64,000 nucleotides of DNA. Origin: Tretioscincus oriximinensis. Lineage: Eukaryota; Chordata; Lepidosauria; Squamata; Gymnophthalmidae. The notes below the pieces were generated by a model. The model was given only the letters and a program-made list of their open reading frames with translations, did no database searches and had not been told where the DNA came from. Positions 1 through 11,740 of the stretch are shown here, one piece after another; the stretch's first letter is position 1; every line of letters starts with the position of its first letter. The stretch lies in NCBI GenBank assembly GCA_022410635.1, contig JAJVDF010000258.1, positions 1,567,854 through 1,631,853 of the forward strand, read 5' to 3'. The position numbers were made by a program, and so were the translations under genes.

Positions 1-52
1 TTGGACCCGATGACCCTGGAGGTCCCTTCCGACTCTATTATTCTATGATTCA
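1..52 (+). mobile_element. CR1 LINE 3' end fragment
   Basis: Only the last ~50 bases of a CR1-type LINE are in the window. The text GACCCTGGAGGTCCCTTCC followed by an ATTCTATG-like octamer is the usual CR1 3' terminus, and it reads in sense here. The rest of the element would lie to the left of the window. Confidence 0.8.
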
Positions 53-55
53 AAT

Positions 56-308
56 AGACAGGTTTATGGATACCAAGGGTATAAATGGGTACTAGGATNG
101 ATGTCTGGATGTTGCCTCCAGGATGGAGCAACAGGTAGTGCTCCTAAAATGCCAGGGAGTCATGAACAGGTGCATATTTTGCTTTCCTCTGTTCGGAATG
201 CACATGGTGGATCTCTGTGTGACACAGAATGCTGGACTAGATGGGTTCTGGCCTGATCCAGTATGGCTCTTTTTATGTTCTTATGTTCGTATTGCTGATT
301 GCTGACCG
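56..308 (+). mobile_element. CR1-like LINE 3' end (ATGTTCTT-tail subfamily)
   Basis: This is a non-coding 3' portion of a second CR1-like subfamily. It ends in TTATGTTCTTATGTTC, an octamer tail different from that at 1-52. The same sequence occurs in reverse orientation at 42035-42300 and 61065-61235, and a more internal part at 11436-11705. It abuts the first CR1 end in the same orientation. The small open frames here are chance frames. Confidence 0.75.
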
Positions 309-1403
309 TAATAAATTTGATTTGATTTGGTGTGTATGGAAGCACTATGATATGCCACCTCCAAGTCATTTTGATTTGATTTTCTTTACTTTTAATCTTT
401 TTACTGCCTCAAATAATTGACTTTTCCCCCGATTGGCTACTCATCTGCTTAGCTTCTCATGACTTGATTAATTGCTTGCTTCCAGTATTCTCTCTCAATC
501 TGACTAAAAGTAAGATTCTGGTTGTTATTAATCTCCTAATGAGAAGGAGATTAGGCTTACAGATGGAGTGAGGAAACATTTGGGAAAAAACACCTGGCAT
601 TAGATATCTAAACTGCAAAGAAAACATCTGTCATCTAGAAAATGCTTCTTCAACCATGTCTGGTTACACTCTTTTTTGGTTTAAAATCAGATGCAAACCA
701 GGAGTTAACTGTTTTAAATCCATAATCCTGAGTTGAAGATTTTTATAACTGACTTCCAAGTAACAATTTTAGAGAGGAAAAAGCTTACTAGTGAATTGCT
801 GACACTGAGTTACTAACAAGGACTAACATAGTATAAAAACTTGAGGTTGTAGATTTTACACTCTTGAAACATGAATTAGGCATATGTATCCATGCCAATA
901 AGCAGAATAGCCTAGAATTAATTATAATACTTTTAAGGTGCAAAGTACTTTAAAATTTCATTAATCCTCATGTCATTCTGGGACTATTATTTTTATTATA
1001 CAGCTGGAAAAGGGTAACCTTTCAAGGTTACATAAGATTTCTTCAAAGCTCACAGATCAACTTAAACTTTATTTATTGTGTCCAAATCAAACAGTTAATT
1101 ATTTCCCTGATTTACATTTAAAAGCTGAGGTTGTTTCTAAACAATGCTCACTTATTCCAGCACTGTANGGATGATTTTGTTCCAGATTATCCATGCTTTA
1201 TTGCAGAAAATACAACTACAATAGAATAAATACATAATGTTTGACTTTCCTGTGAAAGCTCACATATCAATGATGCACTCAACATATTTCTGAAATTTAC
1301 CTCAATGTTAAATTGTCCAATATAGAAATTTAAAGAAATCAATCACTAGGAGTCAACCCTTCAGCATNAATTATTTCACAAAGTTATTCTATTTTATATA
1401 CTC
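309..1403. other. Unassigned AT-rich sequence
   Basis: No gene or clear repeat seen. A short TTTGATTTGATTTGG run near 316-332 hints at another degraded repeat end. Confidence 0.5.
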
Positions 1404-1405
1404 TA

Positions 1406-1479
1406 CTGCTCAAAACAATTAAGGGAACACTTTAACATAACAGTGTATGTTAAAGTGTTCCCTTAATTGTTTTTAGCAG
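1406..1479. mobile_element. 74-bp foldback MITE with Tc1/mariner-like ends
   Basis: Two ~34-base arms (1406-1439 and 1446-1479) are inverted copies separated by six bases. The outer sequence CTGCTCAAAACAATTAAGGG resembles the terminal inverted repeat of vertebrate Tc1-like elements. The element is bounded by TA on both sides (1404-1405 and 1480-1481), the target duplication of that superfamily. It has no coding capacity and looks like two TIRs brought together by loss of the whole interior. Confidence 0.8.
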
Positions 1480-1482
1480 TAT

Positions 1483-2245
1483 ATAAACAGAGCAATGATA
1501 ATAGCAATCAGTCTGAGGGGGAAATGGTTTTATCGTTTTCAAAACAACCCCAGTAGAAAAGATAATATGTAAGATGACCAGCAGCAAATGAGCATTTGAA
1601 AGGGCTTNTTTTATTATGTATGGACACAACCAATGGTACATACAGCCATAATAATGGCTTATTTGTCTCATGCATTATTGTCAGTTCTTCCTTGTGCTAA
1701 TTAGTCATAGCTGTTTAAAGAACCCTTATAGCCCTTNAACACCACTGTGGAACTTCTGCATGGGGATTTTCATGATAGTTTGAGTTTCAATGAGATGGTT
1801 GTTTTAGAATAGGATAATCATGTGAATGATAAGAGCAATCATCTGAACAATCATGTTGAATTCACACAGAATAAAAAGCAGGTTGTATGGAAAACTTGTT
1901 TTTGTTAAAGATAAAGACAGCAAGGAAAAGGCAGTGGAGACAATAGCAAGGAGACAGCAAGGATGGCAATTGGAGGGCCATTGGGCACAATGGTAATAAG
2001 GGTAGGGGACTCTGGCAGAGAACCAGTGTTCTATTGGTGGTTGGGGAGAGATTGGAAATTTGATGGTATCAGCCTCATAGTAAACTCAGAAAATATTTCA
2101 CCCCCTCAAATTAATCTACTTGGGTAAAGAAGAGTCAACAGCAAATCAGGATGGGAATATGGATCATCCAATCACAAGAAAAACATCTCACAAGGACCAA
2201 ACGTACCATAATATCCATGCATAAAGAGTAATAGGCTNGGATGCA
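1483..2245. other. Unassigned AT-rich sequence
   Basis: No gene, splice-flanked open frame or recognised repeat was seen. Confidence 0.5.
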
Positions 2246-2551
2246 GGCACGGATAGCTCAGTTGCTAAGGAATCCATCTCTCATCGGGTTTTGAAGCCCT
2301 GTGTCAGATGTGGGGAGGGGTGAGCACCTTCCATTAGCCTGTAGCTCTAGCCAACCCAGCTATTCGAAAGCAAGAATTGCANGAAATTGCAACTGACTGC
2401 AAGTATATACATGGGAACCACCACAACCTGGTGGGGAAGATAGAATGTAAACCTTCGGGCAAAATTCCCTTGTAAGCTGCTTTGAGTGCCTTTGAAAGAT
2501 GAGAAAATCACGGTATAAGAACCTTCTTCTTCTTCTCCTTCTCCTTCTTCT
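2246..2551 (+). mobile_element. tRNA-derived SINE (family A), near full length
   Basis: The 5' end GGATAGCTCAGTTGCTAAGG carries a pol III A box, and GGGTTTTGAAGCCC about 35 bases later is a B box. The body (AACCCAGCTATTCGAAAGC) and the 3' part ending CGGTATAAGAACC followed by TTC/CTTCTC repeats (2521-2551) recur in copies at 16295, 18066, 51268 and 51774. The 3' part resembles the Bov-B-related tail of squamate SINEs, which suggests mobilisation by a Bov-B LINE. This is known biology of the family; the LINE itself was not seen here. Confidence 0.85.
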
Positions 2552-4115
2552 AAAAGTGCAAATCTTATATAGGTTTATAAAAAAAACACTCAAAAGGAAA
2601 CAGTCTGGATAGACCCAATGTCTTTGTAACCAGAATGAAGGGACATATGCATGTTGAAAATAATCAAAAGTGTAATCAAGATTTATAAGCAATGCACTTT
2701 CCCTAGAGATTCTTCTGTTTAAAGATTGCTTCTTATTCCCTTAGCCATAAAAAAGAAAACAGCCTAGAAACAGATGTTGATATTTGTCTTAGACATGTCT
2801 CTGTAGATTCTCCCTTTTTTAATCCCCAAAGCTTTTCTGTCCAGTACAAAGAAAAATACACTGACATTTTTCTAGCACAACAATAACAATAATAATATAG
2901 AATCTGCTAAATCACTGTCTCACTCATTCAAACTCATGTTAGCTTTCAAGGTTAAAGTCATATTTGTGTTTTCAGTAATTTGTAAGATTACAGCTATGAA
3001 TACTATAGTATCTAATCTGAAAAATTTCAAATAGGCTAAAAGGCAATCCATTACCTCTTTTAAAATTTGATATTAACAGCTTTATAGTTAAATTAAGCTT
3101 TGAAAAATGGATAAAGGTTGTCTATGAAAAAGCTTTTTTTATGACAAAGATAATTGAACCCATGGAGAGGAAAGTACAATCTGAAATGATTTAGAAACTT
3201 CATCACGAAAGTGTGTCATTATATTAATTTAGAGAGAAAATCACTTTTTTATTTACCCACCTTTAATGAATTCATCTCCCTTGGTTCCAAGAAAGGGAGA
3301 GAATGACAAAATTTTAATAATGAACATGTCAAACATGAGAATGTAACCTTTTCACAAAACCTACATAAGACATATTTTTCAAAAGTATTCATAATCTTCA
3401 GTGCGTCTTTTTAATATTACAAATATTATAAATACTTTTTNAAAAAAAGTTAGATAAAAATTACTTTCAATGAACTTTTTTGGAATGCTCATTTTATTAT
3501 GCTGTTGCATGACTGCAAAGGTTCAATTCTTGAGTGAACAGAAAATAAATCAATCCTGAAAAATAACTATTAATCATCATGGGATGATTATAAAGTTGAG
3601 AAGTTTGGAGACGGCTGTGTCAAGGACTATTATTAGTTCAGCGCTTAAGTTTGACCAAAGTCACAGTATAGAAGCAAACTGTAGTGATGATTTATGGTCA
3701 GAAGTAAAGTCAATGAAATTATCATAAAAAAATAATAAATTGAGACATCTGAAAGATTAGTAACAACTTGTGTTACATTTTAATGAAACTTTTAAGAGTC
3801 AAAATTGTAAGGTTTTTATTCCAAAGGCATTGAGTACTTTAGAAGGCTTATTAATGTATTTTGAATTTTCTCATTTTACAGCTGTAATGACAAAAGCAAC
3901 ACCTGTCATTAGTTAATTTAAGCCATTGTTACTGCTTTTCAAAATTGAAGGTTAAATTATGCATACTTCTNTTTCCTGAACAGTCAAGACTCAGTTATTT
4001 ATCAGATTACACANATTCATTATGGATTCAGCTCTTGCTATCTGTACTGCTCTTCTTATTCCTGATTTTCCTTTTCACATCCTCACCTGTCTTTGGATCT
4101 TTCTTACATATATCA
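2552..4115. other. Unassigned AT-rich sequence
   Basis: Very AT-rich with many short poly-A and poly-T runs. No gene or clear repeat was found. Confidence 0.5.
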
Positions 4116-4568
4116 TCACTCCAGAACCAAAATGTTCTAACTCCAGTTTAAAAAAAAATCAGGACAGCAATTTCAAATTTGTGGTTTAATTATCATGACA
4201 CCAATTATTGATATGGGGAAGTAAACATCTCCATGTAGTTTGTGATCGGAAGAATTTCATCACATGTCATATTCATCATTGTTGCATTGGTAAGATAGAT
4301 TTTGAGATACGCTCTAATGGAGTTGGAACTATTTTTGAAATTAAGATGTCAATTATTGTTCTGTTAATATGTTGTAAAGTGTATGAGAGAAAAATAAATT
4401 TTGAAAATCTTTTATTACCTGTTATATTAAACAGAATGTTGCCATCATTTGAAATAATTAAAAATGCGTCCCCAACCCTGCTTGTGAACAGTGGGGAAAT
4501 ACTTATNCAAATATTTTATGTCTTTTACTTTCANTTTTGTCACTCCAGAACCAGATTGTTCTAACTCC
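4116..4568. repeat. Pair of ~28-bp direct repeats flanking ~400 bp
   Basis: TCACTCCAGAACCA followed by (A/G)A(A/T)TGTTCTAACTCC occurs at 4116-4143 and again at 4540-4568. The segment between is open for 118 codons on the plus strand (4208-4564), but the composition is poor and the product is not recognised. The repeats are longer than a target duplication. They may be the ends of a degraded direct-repeat element or a chance local duplication. Confidence 0.45.
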
Positions 4569-4639
4569 TCCTTAGAGTAATTTGGAGATTAGAGATTTTT
4601 GGCACAGTAAATCCACCTACCTCATGAGGCAAGCAGTTA

Positions 4640-4880
4640 TTGCACNTGACCGGGTAACCCTGCTGAATCAACAGCTACGGTTGGCAGATGGAGTTAGTAC
4701 AATATGGTTTGAAACTGCCGCCGCCACTGCCACCCCCGCCGCTAACGCCCNATTCCCTGATGCAGCATCGGGGAATGTAAAAAGCCGGGATTTTAACTTA
4801 AAACCTGGAGGGGACTATATTTTAGTCCCCCAAACCAGGATTGTCCTGCTTTCCCGGGACGTATGGCAACCCTACCTTTG
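4640..4880. mobile_element. Possible DNA-transposon remnant ending GGCAACCCTAC
   Basis: This is a compositionally distinct GC-rich block. It contains a GCC-rich run (4709-4748), a small palindrome GGGGACTA...TAGTCCCC (4810-4830), and the end TCCCGGGACGTATGGCAACC. Ends of this kind are common on reptile hAT-type non-autonomous elements. I could not find the opposite terminus or a target duplication. Confidence 0.35.
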
Positions 4881-6289
4881 GAGTGCTACAGGGCAGTATG
4901 GTGGCTTTCCTGAAACAATCACCTCTAGTATGGATGATTTTGTTTGGGGAAGGTCAAACAAAGTAGTATAAATTCCCCAAGGGGGCAAACGAATCTTTGA
5001 GGTTGCCATTTGGTATCAAACTGTGTGTAAAACAAAATGTGGAAAGGTACCGTATATAGGGCGTTATAACTCAATTTCCTGATTGTGAACAACTGAAATC
5101 TTATATTTCATTGTATATTTATAGGCAATAAAGTTTTAGATGTTCAATTTGATCCAAATAGAGATTTGTTCACTTGCTCAAACTGTATTTTCAAACAGTG
5201 AGTGGTTTGGTTTGCATGTAAAATCATAGCAAATCACCATTGGCTCAGTAGGGTTTGCTTGGTTGCAATTTAAACTGAGGTTATTTTGGTTCATATATGG
5301 AACAGCCTCCTTCTAGGAGCTTGCTAGGTGNCTACATTCTATAGTTTTCTGCGCCAGGAAAAACATACCTCTTCACCCAGGCTTTTGACTCTTAGCTCTC
5401 TCTTCATTCTGTCGTTCCAGGGAGGGTAGGTGGGTGGGTTGGAGGGAGGCAGGAAGAGTATGGATCTTTTTAAAGACTTTATTAATGTATATTTCTTTTT
5501 TTAAAAAAATATTGTTCTTTTGTTACTCACCCTGGCCCAATGGTGAAAGATGGGATATAAATCAATGTGGTGNTTGCCAGGTTTGGGGCCCCAATCAATT
5601 TAAATAAATATTACAGACTTAATTCAACTCAGTGGATTTTAGGACACTTGGTCATTTTATCCTATTATGGCTATAGAGAGGATCAAGATTTGAAAAACAA
5701 AATATGTTCAACTTTATGCAAAATCTTTACTTTTTTAACTTTTTTAATATGAAAGACAATTAAATAAAATACATGCAATGGCATTATATTTTTCTTTTTT
5801 ATTTACCAAAGCATATAAATTACCTGAACAAGAATGAACTTGTTTGCAAGCTGCCAAAAGACTTGTTATTTTTATACTGGAAATACCTCAGGAAGGAGTT
5901 GTACTCTTTATTTTTACTGTCAAGTTCCATGTAATGTGCTGTGAACATATCTAGCCAGCTATATAAATAAAATGTTGACTCTGGAGGTTTGAGCAAAGAG
6001 AAGATAACAGATTACAGAGACCAGGCAAATAATAGAAAGATAAGGCTCTGGGATAAAGTAAAAATGGCTCCACTGGGGCTAAACAATATTAATAAACAGT
6101 ACAAGTTCATTTTCTTTACAGAAGCTTCCTCACCTTTTTTTTTTTTTTACCGAAAATATGATTGGCAATCATACTAGAGTCCTAGATGAAACATGACCAC
6201 TTGAAACCACCAGGCTTAGAAGTGTTAGCATCAGACAGCCAGTGTTCCTAACTTACATTTAATCCATATCATAAAGCATTTTGGAAATG
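4881..6289. other. Unassigned sequence
   Basis: No gene recognised. A GGTAGGTGGGTGGG-like G-rich run lies near 5425-5450 and a poly-T run near 6134. Confidence 0.45.
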
Positions 6290-6780
6290 TATTATTGGCC
6301 TATATGAATCAGAGATTGTATGGTTAGGCCAGGAGCAAGCAATTAAGCAACCTATCTGGGACACAGACCTATTTCAATTACAAGTGAAAAAACTGGATAG
6401 ACTTGCAACAATTAAAGACAGGGTGAGACCATTAAAAACCATCCAAACATATTTCTAAACTAATTATCCCCAAGCACAGAAAATCATTCACCCTTGTCAA
6501 TTTCAATGTCTTCCCATTGGNTTTGTTGTATTGCAGCTATGAACTATATCCTACAACAAAAGACTCTGTCCTTGCGGAAGAAACAGCTACCCATACTCTT
6601 CTGCATTGTTTGCTATGCCAAGTACTCAGAAGGGAACTGATTAATCTGAAAATCCTTACTTTCCCAGGTAGGAATGATTACCATTATTTGAAACTGCTAG
6701 TTGAGGATGCAAATGAGTCGATCATTTCTGTGGTTGCCAGGTTTTGCTCATTAGCATTGAGAAGTAGGAGATTTTGAAGT
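6290..6780 (+). pseudogene. C-terminal fragment of a non-LTR retrotransposon ORF2
   Basis: The frame at 6517-6777 reads a Cys/His-bearing segment, THTLLHCLLC, followed by a leucine-rich stretch and a short basic end. This is the usual look of the end of a LINE ORF2 beyond the reverse transcriptase. Upstream in the same direction (6290-6500) more degraded sequence seems to belong to it. The family is uncertain; it is not the CR1 that follows directly. It is broken and carries no catalytic domain. Confidence 0.45.
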
Positions 6781-6830
6781 AGACCTATGTTTTTATACTT
6801 TTGTACCAAAATGAATATCTTATTTTGTAT

Positions 6831-7337
6831 GCAGCAGCAGCAGCAAAAAAGGCAAATTCCATGTTGGGGATAATTAGGAAAGGAATCGAAAACAAGTCAG
6901 GAAATGTTGTTTTGCCGCTTTATAAATCTGTGGTGAGACCACATTTGGAATACTGTGTTCAGTTCTGGTCACCACATCTCAAGAGGGATATTGTGGAACT
7001 AGAGAAGGTACAGAAAAAGGCAACAATAATGATCAAGGGTCTGGAGCACCTCTCTTATGAAGTCAGGCTGCAACATCTGTGCCTCTTCAGCCTTAAAAGG
7101 TGACCTTTGAGAGGTTATCTGATTGAAGTATACACAATCATGCATGGGATGGATAGGCTGAATAGAGAAAAAATGTTTTCTCTATCACACAACACTAGGA
7201 CCAGAGGGCACTCCTTGAAACTGATGAGCAGAAAAGTGAGAACAGACAAAGTATATTTTCACCCAGAGGGTCATCAGCCTGTGGAATTTACTTCCTGAGG
7301 AGGTGGTGATAGCTAACTGCTTGGTTAGCTTCAACAC
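6831..7337 (+). pseudogene. CR1 ORF2 C-terminal part (RT thumb to end), displaced upstream
   Basis: Translation gives KKANSMLGIIRKG, then LPLYKSVVRPHLEYCVQFW and GLEHLSYEVRLQHL, and after a frameshift near 7105 RTRGHSLKL. These are the conserved thumb and C-terminal motifs of CR1-type reverse transcriptases. A further frameshift near 7290 leads into LPEEVV, which normally lies close to the ORF2 stop. The segment starts at GCAGCAGCAGCAAAAAAGG, exactly where the downstream RT part (ending 9014) stops, so 3' coding sequence precedes 5' coding sequence. It has no start codon of its own and is non-functional. Confidence 0.8.
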
Positions 7338-7614
7338 AGGACTAGGCAGGAAAGTGAAGGAACTAGGAGCACAGGTAGTCTTCTCATCTATCCTCCCAGT
7401 GGATGGTCATGGAAGAAGAAGATGGAACAAGATTTTGAAGGTAAACAACTGGCTACGACGGTGGTGCTACCAACAAGGATTTGGATTTCCAGACCACGGA
7501 GTGACCTACTTATATGATGGACTCTTGGCAAGGGATGGGCTGCACCTTACAAGAATGGGAAAGAATATTTTTGGAAGGCGTCTGGCATCACTCATCAGGA
7601 GAGCTTTAAACTAA
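7338..7614 (+). pseudogene. CR1 ORF1 C-terminal esterase domain fragment
   Basis: The frame reads KELGAQVVFSSILPV, then NNWLRRWC, GFGFPDHG and ARDGLHLT, and ends SLIRRALN with a TAA at 7612-7614. ORF1 of CR1 LINEs is known to carry an SGNH/GDSL-like esterase. DGLHLT contains the conserved Asp-x-x-His pair of its catalytic site. The N-terminal half with the Ser block and any zinc-binding region is missing. The domain is fused in frame near 7337 to the end of ORF2, an order no intact CR1 has. The ORF1 stop is followed by a 47-base gap to ORF2, as expected. Confidence 0.8.
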
Positions 7615-7661
7615 AGCAGAAGGGGAAGGGAAGTAAAAGGGCAGGCAAACATGCACAGCCA

Positions 7662-8474
7662 ATGAATGCAGTGGATAATCTTACTGGCCAAATAAAAAGA
7701 AAAGAACAAAGGCAAAACGTTTGGGAGAGACCCAGAGAAGACAAGCTAAATCACAAACTAAAATGCTTCTACACCAGTGCACATAGCATGGGAAACAAAC
7801 AAGAAGAATTGGAGATGTTAATACAGGAAAATAAATATGATGTCATAGGTATCACTGAAACCTGGTGGGATGAGACACATGATTGGAATACAAAGCTTAG
7901 AGGTTACAACTTATTTAAAAGAAACAGACTTCACAAAAGGGGAGGTGGTGTCCCGTTGTATGTTAGGGAAACATATACCTCCTCAGAGGTTCAAGTTTCA
8001 GAAAATGGAAGCTCTGTAGAAACCGTCTGGGTAAGAATACAAGGAGAGAAAAACAGAAAGGATACCATCGTGGGAGTTTATTATAGGCCTCCTGGACAAA
8101 CAGAAGATATAGATGAACTCTTCCTACATCAGATGACTATTATCTCAAATAAACATGATACAGTGATTATAGGAGATTTTAACTATCCAGACATTTGCTG
8201 GGAATCTCTCTCGGGTCTACTCATGGGTCTACTAAATTTTTATCTTCTCTAGTTGATAATTTTATCTGCCAAAAAGTGGAAGAAAAAACGAGGATCCGCT
8301 ATCCTGGATCTAATACTTACCAACAAGGAGGAAATGATTGAGGAAGTAAGGGTGGCTGGGACCTTGGGCTGCAGTGACCATGCAATCATTGAATTCTACA
8401 TAACAAAGGGAGGAAGACCTGAGAGGACTCAGACTTCAAAACTAGATTTCAGAAGAGCAGATTTTGATACACTC
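7662..8474 (+). pseudogene. CR1 ORF2 apurinic-like endonuclease domain
   Basis: The frame opens at MNAVDNL and contains TSAHSMGNKQEEL, then ITETWWDE with the catalytic-type Glu, then VGVYYRPPG, IGDFNYPD and, after frameshifts, CSDHAIIEF. These are the ordered APE-like endonuclease motifs that nick target DNA in CR1 retrotransposition. Two frameshifts (about 8235 and 8298) break the frame. At about 8475 the sequence jumps from just past the endonuclease (FRRADFDTLRR) straight into reverse transcriptase, so the RT fingers region is deleted. Confidence 0.85.
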
Positions 8475-9014
8475 AGAAGGAGGGTTTGCATTTGACAAAC
8501 TATCTCATTCCATCGTTACTGAAAAAATGGTAAAGTACGGGATTGACAAAGCAACAGTTAGATGGATTGAAAACTGGCTTAGTGATCGGACTCAAAGAGT
8601 GATAATAAATGGTTGCACATCCAATTGGAAGAATGTTTCAAGTGGGGTACCTCAAGGATCTGTCCTAGGCCCAGTGCTATTTAAGATATTTATAAATGAT
8701 CTAGATGAAGGAATTGGAGGAATACTTATCAAATTTGCTGATGACACAAAAATAGGAGGTGTTGCTAATACTAAACAAGATAGAGATAGGATTCAAAAAG
8801 ATCTAGACAAACTTGAACAATGGGCTGAAACTAAGAGAATGGTATTTAACAGAGAGAAATGCAAGATCCTACATCTGGGCAAAAATAATGAAAACAGCAC
8901 GTATAGAATGGGAGGAATATGTCTGAACAGCAGCACAGGTGAGAAGGACCTGGGTGTTTTGGTAGATCACAGATTAAACATGAGTCAACAGTGTGAAGCA
9001 GCTGNAAAAAAGCC
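8475..9014 (+). pseudogene. CR1 ORF2 reverse transcriptase palm, internally deleted
   Basis: The open frame 8464-9018 reads AFDKLSHSIVTEKM, then SSGVPQGSVLGPVLF, and the catalytic FADDTK near 8734, followed by WAETKRMVFNREKCKILHLG and LGVLVDHRLNMSQQCEAA. It ends at GCTGNAAAAAAGCCC (about 9001-9015), after which the sequence is unrelated. The continuation expected here (KKAN...) lies instead at 6831. The N-terminal RT motifs are deleted at the 8475 junction, so no activity is expected. Confidence 0.85.
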
Positions 9015-9015
9015 C

Positions 9016-10160
9016 TGAACATACCACATAAAATATTAGCAATTTGTTAATGTGAAATAACTTTTTAATAAATCTACATAATACTTGGTAATAGTGACAT
9101 AAAATAGTGGCAAATCACATTTCTTTATTTTTAAGTATTATTTGCAATCAAATAATTTGGCCAGTATATTTCAAGAAGTAATTCAATTTATTAATTTAGT
9201 AGTCAATTTGGACATTGGAGTCAACTGAGAAGCCAACACCAGAAGCTGAAACATTTGTTGTTTATATTTTTTCATTTGATCATGCTTCCTTCAACAGCCA
9301 ACACNAGAAACTTATGAATTTTTAGATCCATATATTCTTGTTGGTTCAGAAGCAATAAACCTATCAATATTCTTACAAATAAAATTGAATAGATCCAGTT
9401 TGATATGATTTATGTTCTAAAATAAATTTGGAGTATGGCAAATTTGTTTGTTTAAAATAAGAAAAGTTAGCATTATCTAGAAATGTGTTAATGCCATCAT
9501 GAAATTTGCAAGATCTGTATATATACCATTATGCATGCAGATGTGAATGCTACAGAAGGCTGGAGCAGAATGGAGATTTGGATGTTAAAAGGTTTCTGCC
9601 ATACAGTATTTGGAGTTGCTGTAAGTTCTGTGGTAAGCAAACTATCTAGAAAGCAGAGGGCTGCTCATTGGGACCCAGGTGTTCCTTAAAGTAAGTGGTG
9701 ACAATGAAATTTGCATGGAGTTTCCACAGAGTTAGCCTGATACAGAGCACAATATACTGGTCTTTATAACAGCATTATAAGAATTCTTCTCACTGCTAGT
9801 TTTTGGGATCAGCATAATTGGTTTGTGAACATATCCCTGTCCTTTATTAAAAGCAGTGAGCCGTCACTAGGAGAGAATAGTTATTGGGAACCATTCTCAT
9901 CCACTGGTGAGAGAGAATTCTTCCTGTCACGTGCAATTCTGGAACAGAAAAAGTGTGAATGGTGAATTCTCTGTCTTCTGAGTTCAAACATTTCCAGCAT
10001 ACTTACCCTTATCAAGGGGATATTGTGCATATACTAAATGCATAGAAAATATGTGGGTTTTTTCATTCAAATGTAACAAGAGGTCTCAGGCATGCTCAGG
10101 CATATATAAGATCTTGAATGCAGCAGTTTTCCTCATGAATACTTCCCCAGAGCAGAAATA
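9016..10160. other. Unassigned AT-rich sequence
   Basis: No gene or recognised repeat. A short CCAACAC-containing motif occurs twice (near 9232 and 9298) without further structure. Confidence 0.5.
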
Positions 10161-10164
10161 ATTG

Positions 10165-10465
10165 AGCTGCTAGCAGCAGGTCTGCTGGGCCCGAAGACTA
10201 CTTGTGTGGCTGGAGGTACGCGCTAGGAGTCACGTTGTCGCCTCATTGCTCCAGGAAGTGGAGTGATGGGTCGGCATGACTTCCAGTGCGCGGGGGAGTG
10301 GCCTGCGTAGGCTTATTAAGCTCACCTGGCCGCTCCCTCCCCCTCTTTGTTTGCTGGATTGTTTGCGTTATTGTTACAGGTTTTGTGCTTAGGTTTTTAT
10401 GACTGTAATAAGTTAATAAAACATTGTTATTTAAATGTTAAAAGTGTCCCTCTCTCACCATCACT
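10165..10465 (+). other. GC-rich islet with LTR-like order of signals
   Basis: A CpG-bearing block (about 10180-10340) is followed by GCTTATTAAGCTCACC, a pyrimidine run, and AATAAA near 10416. The order promoter-like block then polyadenylation signal resembles a retroelement LTR. I found no matching TG...CA ends or target duplication, and no second copy in the window. It could equally be a decayed promoter-type repeat. Confidence 0.3.
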
Positions 10466-11435
10466 GGTAATTGTGATGTGCTTAAAAGCAGTCTATGGCT
10501 GGTACTGTGTTTTAAGTTCTATTCCCATTAATCATTTGGACTATTCCCCAGACTAGGTGTGAAATGGACCATTGAATTGGACTAGAGTGGTGAATGAGAC
10601 ACTACGTTTGAAACCAATTGAAAATCTGTCTACTATTTTTCCTAATGTCAAGAGGAAAACTTTAAGTCAGGTGGCAAAAACGATAATACCAAANGAAATA
10701 TTTGTAAATATTATGTTACAGGTCATGAAAACAGTTCTTCATTTACAAAGTCTATTTACATGGTTCCTGCATTTTAAGGNTTTATGACCTTTAATTAGAA
10801 TGAGTTTTGTATATATTTGCCAGATCACTTTCACTGCTCAAAAGAATTTTACTTGCACAAATGTTTTATTTGCAGTAAAACAATGCTTGCGGAGAACTTT
10901 TGGAAGAAAAATATAATGGGTATCTTCCCCAAATTCTCTTATGGTAAACAGATGGTCACTGTTTACACATAAACAACCTGTCAACATTTCTACTATCTGT
11001 GTTCACAGTTTTAGTAAAATATTCTTTGGCATTTATGTATCAAATCCTCATTATATCTGAAATCTTTTTCCATAGTTTTGAAAAGTTTAATTATACCATC
11101 AGCTGGATTGATTAAACAATTTTTGACATCTTTCACTTTAATCAGCCCAGTTTTGTTAATATCATTTGGAGCAAAAATAACTTCCAAACAGAACAATCAG
11201 ATTCTTCCACTACCTGTTTAATTATGTGCTTCCAATGACACTTTCAGAGTATGTACTGAGTGATACATATTCTAGTACAGAACCATGGTCAAAAACTATT
11301 GCTGTTATATTATTTGCAAAATATATTGGCAAAATAGCAACAAGTAGGACCAAGTCCACATTTGATTAATTACAACTCCTTGTCTTTTAAGGGAAATCTC
11401 TAGTTATTGAAAAAGAAACCTATGCATATCAAAAT
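10466..11435. other. Unassigned AT-rich sequence
   Basis: No convincing gene or repeat. Open frames of 60-70 codons on both strands have no recognisable motif. Confidence 0.45.
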
Positions 11436-11705
11436 TGCACCTGGCCAAGCATAAGAAGGCAAACTGCTCTGAACTCCCTGCAAATGGTATTGCAGGAACA
11501 ATGCCTGTTGCTCCATTCCAGAAGCAGTAGAAAGTGTTCCATCCTAATAGAAATTGATATTGGCTTCCATGAATTTGTCTAATCCTTTCCTAAAGCTATC
11601 CAAGATGCTAACCATCTCTATTGGAAATGAATTCAAAAAACCAATGGCCCTCTGGATGAAAAAAAAAACCCATACTATCCCTTTTCTGTCCTAATAAGAA
11701 TATAT
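11436..11705 (-). mobile_element. CR1-like LINE 3' UTR fragment (ATGTTCTT subfamily)
   Basis: CTCCCTGCAAATGGTATT and TGCCTGTTGCTCCATTCCAG match the copy at 42170-42230. The text then continues further into the element: GAATTTGTCTAATCC, then a stretch resembling the AATTCCACAAACTAAT block of CR1 3' regions. The octamer terminus itself is missing. Confidence 0.65.
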
Positions 11706-11740
11706 GAGTCCTTCATATGTTGCTTCACTTAAGAATGCAA

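Noticed and set aside
2246..2320. Possible true tRNA gene at the SINE heads (also 18290-18362)
   Set aside because: A and B boxes are present, but there is no complete cloverleaf and the same text heads every family A SINE.
4208..4564. 118-codon plus-strand frame
   Set aside because: Interrupted by N bases, AT-driven, no recognisable motif; lies between two direct repeats.
10165..10465. Solo LTR at the GC-rich islet
   Set aside because: No pair of TG/CA ends with a matching target duplication could be found. Listed only as LTR-like.
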